From: Botryosphaeria dothidea
Taxonomy: Eukaryota > Ascomycota > Dothideomycetes > Botryosphaeriales > Botryosphaeriaceae
Assembly (NCBI GenBank): GCA_011503125.2
Contig: WWBZ02000051.1
Location: 2,046,001-2,110,000 of the forward strand
DNA: 64,000 nucleotides
Direction of reading: 5' to 3'
Below, in pieces: positions 1 to 9,449 of the stretch. The translations under genes and the position numbers were made by a program. Positions within the stretch are counted from its first letter, which is position 1; every line of letters begins with the position of its first letter. Below the pieces are notes generated by a model. That model ran no database searches. It saw only the letters and a program-made list of their open reading frames with translations, and was not told the origin of the DNA.

Positions 1-2
1 AT

Positions 3-809
3 TCCAAGTCGTCGCCCGTTGCTGCCGATCCCAATGAGTATTCCCAGCTGCAGAGCCCGCTGTTTGGGAAGTTGCCGGCCGAGCTGCGTCTCCTTGTTTG
101 GGAGCACGCCCTGACCCCGAAGGAGGGCATCGACAGGCCAACCGTCGCCGTGTCCCTGCTGGAGACCTGCCGCCGCGCGTACGACGAGACTAACATGATG
201 CTCTTCCAGCAAAACCAAGTTCGCGCCCATCTTCTCAGGTCTCCGCTCCCGGGAACCAAGGAGCATTGGACCCGTCTCCTCTCACCGGCCAAGCAGGCGG
301 CTACGCACCTGAACTTGTACGTCCAGCCCGGGGCTTCCACCTCTTGGGGCTGGAACCTCCTCCGCTGGACCAAGCTGGCCGACTTCCGCCCGGCCACGCT
401 GCAGCTGACCATCTGGTTCACCTCCGGCATTGGCTGGTGGAACCACTACAGCAAAGACATCCTCAAGAGCGTGACTGCCATGCGCGGCATCCAGAACTGC
501 ATCCTCGAGTTCCGCACTGAGCGTGACCGTTTCCCCGAATTTGACAAGCGCATCCAGGAGCTCCAGGAAAAAGTGATCAAGCTCGCCGACAAGACTACCC
601 TTGTCTGGGATGGTCATCCGCCGGAGTACCTTGAGGGCAGTCGCGTTATGATGGCCAACGCCTTCGGCCGCCCGGACAGCCTGCCGGAGAAGCAGCAGCC
701 GCGCTGGATTTCCTGCCAAGATCCGGAGAAGGACGGCGAACGCGAGATGCTTGCAATCATTCTGAGGTGGCAAGCTGCGCCTGCGGTTCTTGATGGTCCG
801 TCTCCGTGA
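3..809 (+). CDS. F-box-like / DUF7730-type protein, 5' partial
   Basis: The frame is open from the first bases of the window, so the start codon lies upstream. At about residues 19-40 the protein reads SPLFGKLPAELRLLVWEHAL, the LPxELRxxIxxxAL signature of the F-box-like or DUF7730/2EXR proteins common in Pezizomycotina. A second piece of that fold follows (LLETCRRAYDETNMMLF). The remainder, ending at a TGA at 807-809, resembles the variable C-terminal part of the family. These are mostly uncharacterised single-copy-per-locus proteins; an SCF adaptor role is possible but unproven. No intron is needed in the visible part. Confidence 0.7.
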   Translation, partial: SKSSPVAADPNEYSQLQSPLFGKLPAELRLLVWEHALTPKEGIDRPTVAVSLLETCRRAYDETNMMLFQQNQVRAHLLRSPLPGTKEHWTRLLSPAKQAATHLNLYVQPGASTSWGWNLLRWTKLADFRPATLQLTIWFTSGIGWWNHYSKDILKSVTAMRGIQNCILEFRTERDRFPEFDKRIQELQEKVIKLADKTTLVWDGHPPEYLEGSRVMMANAFGRPDSLPEKQQPRWISCQDPEKDGEREMLAIILRWQAAPAVLDGPSP

Positions 810-1494
810 TCTCCCTGAGGACCGGGCTTTTTCTTTGTATGATTACGAGCGGCATAAGGCGTTTCGGGCATGGAGCCCTGCGTCACCATGGCGTCGGTTT
901 GGAAAGGGGAAAGCAACAAGCGATGACATGTGGCGCATGGCAATTTTTTAACTTTTGGGGAGCGATTGGTGTTGATGGGAAGGGCTGACGATCGAGCAGT
1001 AACACAACCGGTCATGTGAACAATAAGATGGTGAGGCAGTGAGGGGAAGGCTAACAGAAGGAGACGAATGGTATTGCAAGAGAAGAAAAGTTGACTCTTG
1101 AATTGATGAGACTTAACTGGCCATTGCTTTCAAAAAGCAAGGCGTCTGGATTTCCTATCCAGATGTCGGTGCCAACCGCATTTTACAGTTTTGCTGCATA
1201 GCGGCTCTGATTCCAGATTGCTTCAATCCCACATTAGCTAGCGCATGATACCCAATCGAATACGGTACCTGCCTGAATGCTTTCGGTTGCTCAAGCGTGA
1301 TGCTTCGTCGGGATTCGTAGTCCCGAAGCCTGGCGTATACCAGCTATTCATAAGCCAGATGGTACCCTGTTCTCGCAGCTATATGATTTCCTCTTCCTGA
1401 CAGCCGGAGACCATGCGTCTCTTCAGCTGAGCTCCGTAGGTCGTGCTTGCGCTTCGTAGTCTCTTTTGCGTTTGTTCGGCCAATTCATCCAACC
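810..1494. other. Intergenic, no gene seen
   Basis: This 685 nt stretch lies between two convergent genes. Only short open frames without family signal are present. It presumably holds both 3' UTRs. Confidence 0.6.
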
Positions 1495-2040
1495 TCAATC
1501 CACGTCCTCATACAGCGGCTCCGTCAATGTATTCTCAAACCACCCCATCTCCCTCAACGGCAGCACCCTCGCAACGACCTTCCCCCTCACAAGCGCCAAC
1601 GGCACCGGCCCATGCAACCGCGAATCACGCGAATGCGCCTGATTATCACCAGCGACCCAGCAATGGCCTTCAGGTACCTGCACCATCCAGCCCTCGGAGT
1701 TCTCGGCGCCAGGTGTATCCCTCAACACGAAGTCGCCGGGCATGCCGACGACGCGCTTGATGACGCCGGAGCCGCGCTTGAACGGGTTCTCGTAGTTGAC
1801 GAGGTCACCGACGGCGATGTTGCGGCCGCGGCGGTGCAGCTTGCTGATGAGCACGAGGTCGCCAATGGTCGCGATGGTGGGCACCATCGAGGCGCCGTAG
1901 GTGGGCTTGATGACGAAGCCGTAGCTGAAGACGAGGTGCGTGAGGAGCCCGCCGCAGATGGTGTGGAAGACGACCTGACCCGCCGTGAGAGGGAGGCCGC
2001 CGAAGCGTGGAAGGCGCGAGCGGAGGCGCTTGAGGGCCAT
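1495..2040 (-). CDS. imp1: Mitochondrial inner membrane protease subunit 1
   Basis: Single-exon 181-aa protein of the S26 signal peptidase family. Near the N terminus is a membrane segment (VFHTICGGLLTHLVFSYGFV), followed by box B with the catalytic serine (GASMVPT), box D with the catalytic lysine (VIKRVVGMPGD) and box E (GDNQAHSRDSR). IMP1 cleaves sorting signals of proteins delivered to the intermembrane space. The start was placed at the ATG at 2040 (MALKRLRSRLP) because it gives the usual length; an in-frame ATG at 2157 would add 39 atypical residues. It is divergent from the JmjC gene, sharing about 330 nt of upstream DNA. Confidence 0.9.
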   Translation of the reverse strand: MALKRLRSRLPRFGGLPLTAGQVVFHTICGGLLTHLVFSYGFVIKPTYGASMVPTIATIGDLVLISKLHRRGRNIAVGDLVNYENPFKRGSGVIKRVVGMPGDFVLRDTPGAENSEGWMVQVPEGHCWVAGDNQAHSRDSRLHGPVPLALVRGKVVARVLPLREMGWFENTLTEPLYEDVD

Positions 2041-2373
2041 CGTTCGTTGGGGAGCGGTGGGATTGGTGAGTGGTAAAGTCCACCGGGACGCGCCAGATGG
2101 ATTTGCGATGACGCGCCTGTCCCCGGGTGAATGCCGGAGCACGAACAGAGATCTCACCCGACACCTACAAGCCCATCTTTTACCTGTGCGATTTGATGGG
2201 TCAAGAACACTTTATTCTTTATTTGCGGATGGCACGTTGCTTGGTACTTGCAAGGTAGCACGCACGTGGTTCAGGCGCAGAGAGCAGACCTGCTTGTTTG
2301 ATCCTAAGATTTGCTCTTCGAACAGCTTGTTTCTCACCGAATACCCTTCTAAGCCGCGTCTCAAACTTTCTGA

Positions 2374-3665
2374 ATGGGCTCGGAAAACAAACGAGTCTCT
2401 GATTCAGTCAGAGGTGAGAATTGTCTTGCAAACTTTCTCTATGTTGCTCTTTTTGATGATGTCATGTCACTGATCAAGACGCAGGCCTCATTACTTCCTA
2501 TCATGAGCTAAACCCACAATGCGTCGACGAACTCCATGAGGAACCCAGCCCCTTGGGATTCATGAGATATGTCGCTACAAACCGCCCATTTGTCGTCCGA
2601 GGCGCAGCATCTTCCTGGGAATCCAACAAGGCTTGGAACGCCGAATACTTGAGTGAAGTCATGGCCGGCCAGCACGTAAACGTCGCCATCACAAATCAGG
2701 GCAATGCTGACGCCATTGTCGAAACTGAAGACGGAAAACTTACCTTTGTCGAGCCTTATGAAAGGGAAGAGCTCTTCTCCGACGTGATCACCAAGATCCA
2801 ACAACAAGAGCTCGGGGAAGCAGATCCGAAAGTCATCAGATATGCTCAAACCCGTAAGTCACATTATCCAAGACATTTCAACGCATCATGCCGATAATCG
2901 AGAGAAAACGACAACCTCCGCAACGAGTATGAGAGCCTCTTCGAAGACGTGCCTAAGGACATCCCTTTTGCCCGCATTGCCCTCCAACAGAGTCCAGACG
3001 CCATAAACTTCTGGCTCGGTAGCTCGCGCAGCACCACTTCTCTGCACAAGGATAACTACGAGAACATCTACGTCCAAGTCCTTGGGAAGAAGCACTTTAC
3101 CCTCATGCCGCCTGTCGAAGCCGCTTGTGTCAACGAGAGAGCTGTCCCAGCAGCAAAGTATGCCCCGCGAAAGGGGGATTTCGGCGATCTTCAGGAAGAG
3201 TATCTTCATGACTTGGAAATGCAGATAGATGAGCCAGCTAGGACGATCAACTGGGCGCTTTGGGACCCTGATGAACCGGATGTCCGGCCAACAGAGTTTT
3301 CAACTCTTTCGAAGCCAGTCAAGGTAACATTAGAACCGGGCGATATGCTTTATCTTCCGGCAATGTGGTGAGTCTCCTTCGTCTTGACGCTGTATGTTCG
3401 ACGTATTCTGGTGGAACTAAGTCATCGTGGTAGGTATCATAAGGTAGCCCAGAGCTGTTCTGAGGAAGGCATCTGTTGCGCGGTCAACTACTGGTAGGCC
3501 GAAAGCATTCGATTCACTTTCAAAACGCATATACTGAACACTGCCAGGTATGACATGGACTTTGGTGGTCCTTTTTGGCCACTTTGTGCATTCGCAAGAA
3601 GTATGGGTGGTGTTGCCAACGGATATCCTCTAGATCAAGGAGTCAGCCAAGACAATGGATCTTGA
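2374..3665 (+). CDS. JmjC-domain 2-oxoglutarate hydroxylase, JMJD7-like
   Basis: Five exons: 2374-2413, 2485-2853, 2905-3367, 3434-3493, 3548-3665 (349 aa). All junctions keep frame with GT-AG introns of 51-80 nt. The cupin-8/JmjC domain fills the protein: an N-terminal block (ELNPQCVDEL, FMRYVATNRPFVVRGAA), the iron-binding HxD in SLHKDNYENIY, the distal histidine in LPAMWYHKVAQS (split by an intron) and a closing NYWYDMDFGG block. This architecture matches JMJD7, which in animals hydroxylates lysine in DRG GTPases; that substrate is inferred by family only. It lies head to head with imp1. The last codons after the domain are less certain. Confidence 0.85.
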
Positions 3666-4077
3666 TCCAGAGGCGGAAAAGGCATCAGAGATTCCAAAAT
3701 ACCAAGTCAGTGCCATGGCTTTCCTGCGGGTGACAGGCCCTTTCTACGCTTCAGAACTCATTATGAAACCTCTACCGGCAGTCATAACCCTTGGACGGTA
3801 TCTACAACCTTTGAGGGGATATAAATTTCAACGAACATCACGATCACTACGTAAATTCGTACGAAGTCAAGCCCTGCCTAAGAAAATAATCACGTTTATC
3901 CCAGACTTCCCAAATTTCTATTTGAAACGTACCGAACTCATTTATATCCTCTTTCTCTTCAGTAATTATTTCCTAAACAATTTCTACTGTTCGCTAATTT
4001 TACTTCTTCCCCCTTGAGCTTCAAGTTAAAACTATCGGACCTTTTTCTTTCTCTTTCTACTCAGGCAGTCACTCCAG
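3666..4077. other. Intergenic between convergent genes
   Basis: About 410 nt with a 120-codon open frame (3655-4017) that overlaps the end of the JmjC gene and turns AT-rich and hydrophobic without family signal. I read it as 3' UTR of the two convergent genes. Confidence 0.5.
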
Positions 4078-5267
4078 TCAAACGTCCAGCTTCAATATTC
4101 TTGCCGCGTTTCCACCCAAAACAGCCTCAGCAGCGTCCGCGTCTCCGTCAAAAGCCTGCTTGATGGCCGCGTAATTGGTCTTGACGCTCAACCACTCCGT
4201 CTCCTCTCCATCCAATGGCGGAAAAAATGGGTGATCGGTACCTGTGCTCTGCCATCAGCTTGGATTCACTTCAACTCGTAAAGCCCCGTCAATCACGAAA
4301 AAGGCGGGAAGTTGTGGAGAGACGACAGTCATCACCTACCGAACATGATCCTGTCCTTTCCGCTCGCCTCGACCGCCGCCCTCAGTCCAACCTCGGAATA
4401 CACCACCGCATCCAAGTAAACATTCTTCTTCAACACCTCCCACACGCTCCTCATCTTCTCCGCCCGCCCCTCCTTCTTCAAATGCCCATCATGCGCAATG
4501 CAACTCTCGATCCTCCCCGCCAGAAACGGCAGCGTCCCGCCCGAATGCGCGATCAGCACCTCCAGCCCCGCCCAGCGCTCCCACACGCCGCTCAGCAGCA
4601 TCCGCGTCACCGCGATCGTCGTCTCGATCGGGAACCCGATGGCCAGCGGCAACACGTGCCCGTACTCGCCCTTCCGCGGCCCGTACACCTCGCCGGGCAG
4701 CCCGTAGTGCGGGTGCAGGAACACCAGCAGCCGCTGCTCCTCCAGCGCCTGCCAGATGGGATCGAGCGCCGCGTCGTCGAGGCCGCGGCCCAGGCCGCTC
4801 GTCCCCATGATGACGCCGCGGCACATGGGGAGCGTCCCGAGGCGCGCGGCCTCGGCGCGCACGGCGTCGACCGGCGCGGACAGCGGGAGCGTGGCGAAGA
4901 AGTAGAGGCGCTTGGGGTGCTGGGCGCAGAGGGACTGCAGCTCGTCGTTGAGGGCGGCGGCGGCGGCAGGGGAGTCTTCCGGGGCGAGGAAGTCGAGCCA
5001 GGGGTTGGCGAGCGAGATGACGGAGGCGGCGATGCCGTGGACGTCCATGAAGGCGATCTTCTGCGAGATGTCGAAGTACTCGGGGCCGATGGGCCGGCCG
5101 CGCGAGGTGCTGGGCGTGCTGGGCGAGTCTTCGCCGGGGAGGATGATCAGGCGGGTCGAGTCGGGGGCGTCGGGGAAGTTGCGGACGTAGGGGACGGTGG
5201 TGCGGTCCCGCAGGAGGGACATGTAGGATGGTGGGTAGACATGGGTGTGGACGTCGATGGTAGGCAT
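4078..5267 (-). CDS. Amidohydrolase-2 family decarboxylase, ACMSD-like
   Basis: Two exons, 5267-4340 and 4241-4078, joined across a 98 nt GT-AG intron (363 aa). The N terminus has the metal-binding HxH of the amidohydrolase TIM barrel (IDVHTHVYPP). Further ligands are H in LVFLHPHYG and LIAHSGGTLPF, and the terminal aspartate sits in DRIMFGTDHPFFPP, which spans the splice junction and confirms it. This is the layout of aminocarboxymuconate-semialdehyde decarboxylase and gamma-resorcylate decarboxylase, metal-dependent non-oxidative decarboxylases. Which acid is used cannot be told from sequence; no kynurenine or aromatic catabolic genes lie beside it. Confidence 0.88.
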
Positions 5268-5435
5268 GGCGGCGGTAGGTGGTGGTGATAGATGGGGGAA
5301 GAGGGTTAGTGGAGGCAGGGGTTGAAGTCTGTTTTTCTCTCCCTTTGCAGTCTTCAGCAGTGATTTTTGGTGAGGAACAGAGTTTGGGAGAGTTGACGTT
5401 GAAAATGAGGGAAAAGACGAGCAATCAGGTGTCGA

Positions 5436-5747
5436 TCATGTAGCTTGTATAGGAAGGCGAAGAATATCGTCGGGCCAGTCCGCATCCAATTCCACCATCG
5501 TATCGGCACAAGAGTTAGCGAGCCGCAACAGCCCATGCCGCCGACGGCGCGATCCTCCACTCTCGTGTGGTTGGATGTTTGCCGTACCTGCATGCATAAG
5601 CGGTAGCGACCCCTCCTCTCTAGCCTCCACGATAAGCCCCGCATCCTTATCGCTCCACCATCTCTCCTCTTCCCTGTTTCGGAACAACCGCGGCGGGCCC
5701 CGATAGAATTGTGCAAGCTGTTGAAGCTTGTCTCTATCGCCTGGCAT
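5436..5747 (-). CDS. Doubtful small open frame
   Basis: A 103-codon frame (from MPGDRDKLQQ) with a plausible helical, charged first half (FRNREEERWWSDKDAG) and an Arg-rich second half that looks non-coding. The frame can be extended to an ATG at 5894. It lies inside the promoter region of the 2OG oxygenase gene on the other strand. A GT beginning near 5590 could end an exon at that point, but I found no convincing acceptor. No family recognised. Confidence 0.2.
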   Translation of the reverse strand: MPGDRDKLQQLAQFYRGPPRLFRNREEERWWSDKDAGLIVEAREEGSLPLMHAGTANIQPHESGGSRRRRHGLLRLANSCADTMVELDADWPDDILRLPIQAT

Positions 5748-5930
5748 GATCTTTTTGACTTTCCAATGCGGCGCCTGTGCTTGCTGATACGACCGCAGCC
5801 GCGCCGTCCGCGGGTGCTGAGCGCTGCTATCAGCTCTATTCGCCCTTATATCCCGCGGTGCACCGCTGCCGATCTCACCTCTCTGCAACGCCATCGGCTC
5901 TCATACACGAGAAGAGCGCCTCTCGCTACC

Positions 5931-7122
5931 ATGGCATCTATCAAAGTCGACTCCGCCGTCGAAAAGGATGACCTTTTCATCCCCGTCCGTCTCCCCCAGC
6001 TCTTCCCACACCACCACTAAAAGAACACATACTCACTGACCACCCCCAGCTCATCGACTTCTCCCAATACACCACGGCCCCCGACCCCACCACGCGCCTC
6101 GCCACCGCCACCGCCCTCCTCACCGGCTTCCAGCGCGCCGGCTTCGTCTACCTCAAGAACCACGGCATCGCGCCCTCGACCGTGCGCGCCGTCTTCGCGC
6201 ACAGCGCCTCCTTCTTCGCGCGCCCGCAGCCGCAAAAGGACGCGCTGGCGTGGTACTCGCCGCGCGCCAACCGCGGCTACGTGACGCAAGGGCGCGAGAA
6301 GGTGACGCGCGCGGACTTCGCCGGCGACGTCGACGCGCTGCGCGCGAGCGTCCCCGATCTGAAGGAGTCGATGGAGATTGGCAGGGAGGGGGAGGACGGG
6401 TGTCCGAACATGTGGCCGGATGGGTTTGACGGGGAGGGCGTGGACTTCAGGGAGACGATGGCGGCGTTCCATGGGGAGTGCAAGGAGTTGCATCGGCGGG
6501 TGATGAGGGCGATTGCGTTGGGGATGGGGTTGGAGGAGGGGTGGTTTGATGGGTATACGGGGAAGGGCGACAATACGCTGAGGTTGCTGCATTATCCAGC
6601 GGTCGAGAGGGGCGTGTTTAAGAGGGAGGATGGGCTCGAGCAGGTTAGGGCGGGGGAGCATTCGGATTATGGTGGGTTTCCATTTCTGTCCTTTCAGGAG
6701 GGGTACTGGAATGTGACTGACGTTGAACAGGCTCTTTGACCTTGCTCTTCCAGGACGACCGTGGTGGTTTGCAGGTGCTGTCTCCGAAGGGCACGTTTGT
6801 CGATGCGACGCCCATCCCGGATACCATTGTCATCAATGCTGGTGATTTGCTGGAGCGATGGGCCAACGATACCATCAAGAGCACCAAGCACCGCGTAGTC
6901 GAGCCCCCGCCCAAGCCCGGTCAGGAGGAGCTCGACAAGTACCCGGCTAGGTACAGCGTTGCCTACTTCTGCAATCCAGACTTCGACAAATTCATCGAGG
7001 CCATTCCTGGGACATACGAGGAGGGAAAGCAGAAATATCCAGGAGTGCTGAGTGGAGATTATTTGGCCAAGAGATTGAGCGAAACGTATGGGGACTTGGA
7101 CAAGTATGAGAAGAAGGCGTAG
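5931..7122 (+). CDS. 2OG-Fe(II) oxygenase, isopenicillin N synthase-like
   Basis: Three exons, 5931-5984, 6050-6671 and 6731-7122 (355 aa), frame preserved across 65 and 59 nt introns. The N-terminal DIOX_N part is present (LIDFSQYT, GFVYLKNHGI). The double-stranded beta-helix core has the iron-binding HxD (EHSDYGSLTLLFQD, straddling intron 2), a distal H (STKHRVVEPP) and the 2OG-binding R (ARYSVAYFCNPD). Fungal members act in secondary metabolism, detoxification or gibberellin-like chemistry; substrate unknown. No biosynthetic cluster surrounds it, so a housekeeping or stand-alone role is more likely. Confidence 0.9.
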
Positions 7123-7680
7123 GCACAGAAGAAAGAATACCCAGACTTGAAGAAGCGCAGCATATTAGGAGCCAGGAAAAATGAATTTTGAGGGTGAAAA
7201 GAAATTAAAGATCAAACCTACAGCTGGTGCACAAACTTTCAGCAACAAGTGTTGTTTTCAGTACAAAATCGCTGCAGAGCTTTGTTCTGTTGTCATTGTA
7301 GATGGCGATGACGGAATCACGAGAACTCATTTGACTCAGATTAAACACCATGCCCCTTCAAGTCTTTCCACCCATCCAACATGACCGATGTAATAGTGTG
7401 TAGAGAGATGGTTGAAAGTCTTCGTGGGGTCTCGAGAGATTCGCCAACTCATCAGGGGCGGGCAATCTCGGGCCGAGAGCCACACTTCCAGCACATTTGC
7501 CCGCTCACCTAGCAAAATAGGGGCCAACAATGAGTTCTAACAATCATCAAAATTCATCAGTTGGTTCAGGAGTTTTCACCACCAGAAAAGGGTGAAAGAT
7601 TGTCCGGTAAAATTTCCATCGCATTTTGAATAGAGACATAACACATCTTGACGGACAGAGCCTTCATCAACCAAGTGATT
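7123..7680. other. Intergenic, no gene seen
   Basis: About 560 nt of moderately AT-rich sequence between the oxygenase gene and the first tRNA. No supported gene. Confidence 0.5.
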
Positions 7681-7816
7681 GGCGTTGTGGCGGAGTGTAA
7701 GATAACTTTGTCATCCTCGGTCTTCAAATTATGAAACTAATAATACCTCAGGGTTAACGCGACAGACTAGAAATCTGTTTCCTTCGGGAGCGCAGGTTCG
7801 AATCCTGCCGACGTCG
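7681..7816 (+). tRNA. tRNA-Ser(AGA) interrupted in the D-loop
   Basis: Acceptor strands ggcgttg (7681-7687) and cgacgtc (7809-7815) pair along all 7 positions, two as G-U. The anticodon arm is acaga-ctagaaa-tctgt with anticodon AGA; a UCC-UUCG-GGA variable arm and a perfect T arm (gcagg-ttcgaat-cctgc) follow. The D stem gcg/cgc closes only if 7697-7751 is removed, which also restores the invariant GG of the D loop and leaves an 81 nt tRNA. T runs at 7819-7822 and 7824-7829 look like a Pol III terminator. The interruption is not at the canonical 37/38 site. It is either functional after unusual splicing or a disrupted copy; the intact arms favour function. Confidence 0.8.
7697..7751 (+). other. 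Spliceosomal-type intron inside tRNA-Ser(AGA)
   Basis: The 55 nt insert starts GTAAGATAAC, has a branch-like ACTAATA about 12 nt before its end and finishes CCTCAG. These are the donor, branch and acceptor motifs of the protein-gene introns in this same window, and the length is in their range. Exact excision restores a canonical serine tRNA. Confidence 0.75.
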
Positions 7817-8547
7817 AGTTTTCTTTTTTCGCTCGTGAGACCTCCTATGGGAAGGGCAGAGGGGGGCATTCTCTTTTGCGGTGGGGCCCGGACACGACCC
7901 TCCAAACGTGGATATTTGGAATCGAGGAAGAAATTGGTTAAAGTTCCAAACGCACGAGCAGAAGTGGAACAGCGAAGCGATATTCCCGTTTTACCATACG
8001 GTTGACCGTCTTTCTCCATGTGCTCTAAGTATAGAAGAGTTCAGATGGGCTGATAATGGAAAGCTTATGTACGAACTATTGACATGTCCAGACCCGAGAT
8101 TGGAGTACGTATGCATGCAGGCAAATCAGAAAGTCACGGTGTCCTATCCTGCAATTCAAGGACGTTTTGATTTTGAGGATTGTAGAATTTCCATACCATG
8201 TCGAATGCAACCTACCATTGAAAGGGCAGGTGTATCCAATTTAACCGTAACGCAAATCCTTACTTCCTGCTCTCGCGGTTGCTTGAGAGCATAAAAATGT
8301 CTTACTTTACGCGCCGGCTAACAGGTGCTGCTATGGTCGATTGCTCGAGGACTAGAACCCCTCGGGCAGTCGCACACGCCCCCTGCCCCTCGCTTCCCTC
8401 CGAAAAAACAGCAACACACTATCTGCATGTGAAGAAGAGAAGGCATATGGGCCAGGGATTAGCGATGGCCACAAGATTTTACCCCGTACGCCGTAATAGC
8501 ACTTGATAGTCATTGCAAGCCACCGCTTTGTCATCAAATCAGCACAT
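7817..8547. other. Spacer between two tRNA-Ser genes
   Basis: About 730 nt. It begins with the likely Pol III terminator of the upstream tRNA. The open frames here (for example 7881-8294) carry no recognisable domain. Confidence 0.5.
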
Positions 8548-8663
8548 GGCGTGGTGCTAGAGTGGTTAATAGGTGAGACTCGAATCGTTCCTTCTCACGA
8601 AGGTTCGAAATAAGTCGACATCTCATGGCTTCGGCCGCGCAAGTTCGAATCTTGTCCACGTCG
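8548..8663 (+). tRNA. tRNA-Ser(CGA) with canonical intron
   Basis: Acceptor strands ggcgtgg and ccacgtc pair fully (one G-U), with discriminator G at 8663. The D stem is cta/tag; the anticodon stem tgaga/tctca encloses loop ct-CGA-a with anticodon at 8581-8583. A variable arm ggc-ttcg-gcc and T arm gcaag-ttcgaat-cttgt follow. A 35 nt intron (8585-8619) sits at the canonical position 37/38 and folds into a ccttc-tcac-gaagg hairpin. Intron-bearing tRNA-Ser(CGA) is common in fungi. T5 at 8679-8683 is a likely terminator. Confidence 0.9.
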
Positions 8664-9449
8664 CATAAGACCGATTTCTTTTTGTCTTCTTTGCCTCTTT
8701 CTCTCTGCAGCGTTGGGAGCGGACGCTACGAGACACTCCTTTTTCGCGGGTGGGCGGTGTGTTTGGTGTGGTGGGGCGGCAGATGTATGTGGGGCAAACA
8801 CGAGGAGCGAGATCATGATTCGTGCGACTGGGGGCACACCAAAAAACCTCTTTCCTTTGCCGCTTGTCCTCACCGGCTGCTGTGTCCACGTCTCGTAACC
8901 ACATGGTTGGAGCATTGTGGCTTCTGGACTTCCTCGTCGCGACGTCATGACTCAGTCTTGTGCACGAGTGGCTACGTGTGAGACATACAGAATACGGTGC
9001 ACTGCAGCTCGAGGAAGCAGCGGAGGAAGTGGGACGTTTGGAGAACAAAGTCAGTTTTCGGAGAGCATGAAGGGGCAATCGACCTCTCCAGACACGGGGG
9101 CGACAGAGCAAAAACAAACGTTCGAAAATGCTGACCATACCGGGGAAGCAGGGGGAAAGACGAAAAGGAACTGAAACAAGGGTGAGAAAAAGCACGTCTG
9201 GAAGAAGGATAAAACCCCATCATTTGGATATATAACCAGCCCTCGTCCTTGTCCCGCGGACAGAATCTCTTCTCTACGCAAAAACACACAAAGCAGCCAA
9301 AACCGCGCCACCAGATCCTCATGAAAAGAAGTTCGTTTCGTAAATGCTCAACAACCCGTCATCATCATCGTCACAGTAACTTCAAAGCCCAACGACAATC
9401 CAACCTTTATCCCCCCCCCCCTTTTTTTTTTTATGTGGAAGAGGAATAT
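8664..9449. other. Intergenic, no gene seen
   Basis: About 790 nt between the tRNA and the transporter's 3' end. Overlapping open frames exist on both strands without family signal. The right end carries the C11T11 tract described separately. Confidence 0.5.
9411..9432 (+). repeat. C11 T11 homopolymer junction
   Basis: Eleven C followed by eleven T, 17 nt beyond the transporter stop codon. On the transporter transcript it would read A11 G11 in the 3' UTR. Confidence 0.9.

Noticed and set aside
1447..2076. 209-codon plus-strand frame
   Set aside because: It is the antisense shadow of imp1, whose catalytic motifs are clear on the minus strand.
3655..4017. 120-codon frame after the JmjC gene
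   Set aside because: It overlaps the end of the JmjC CDS, turns AT-rich and hydrophobic and shows no family signal; better read as 3' UTR.
4215..5288. 357-codon plus-strand frame full of Arg, His and Glu
   Set aside because: Antisense shadow of the GC-rich amidohydrolase gene.
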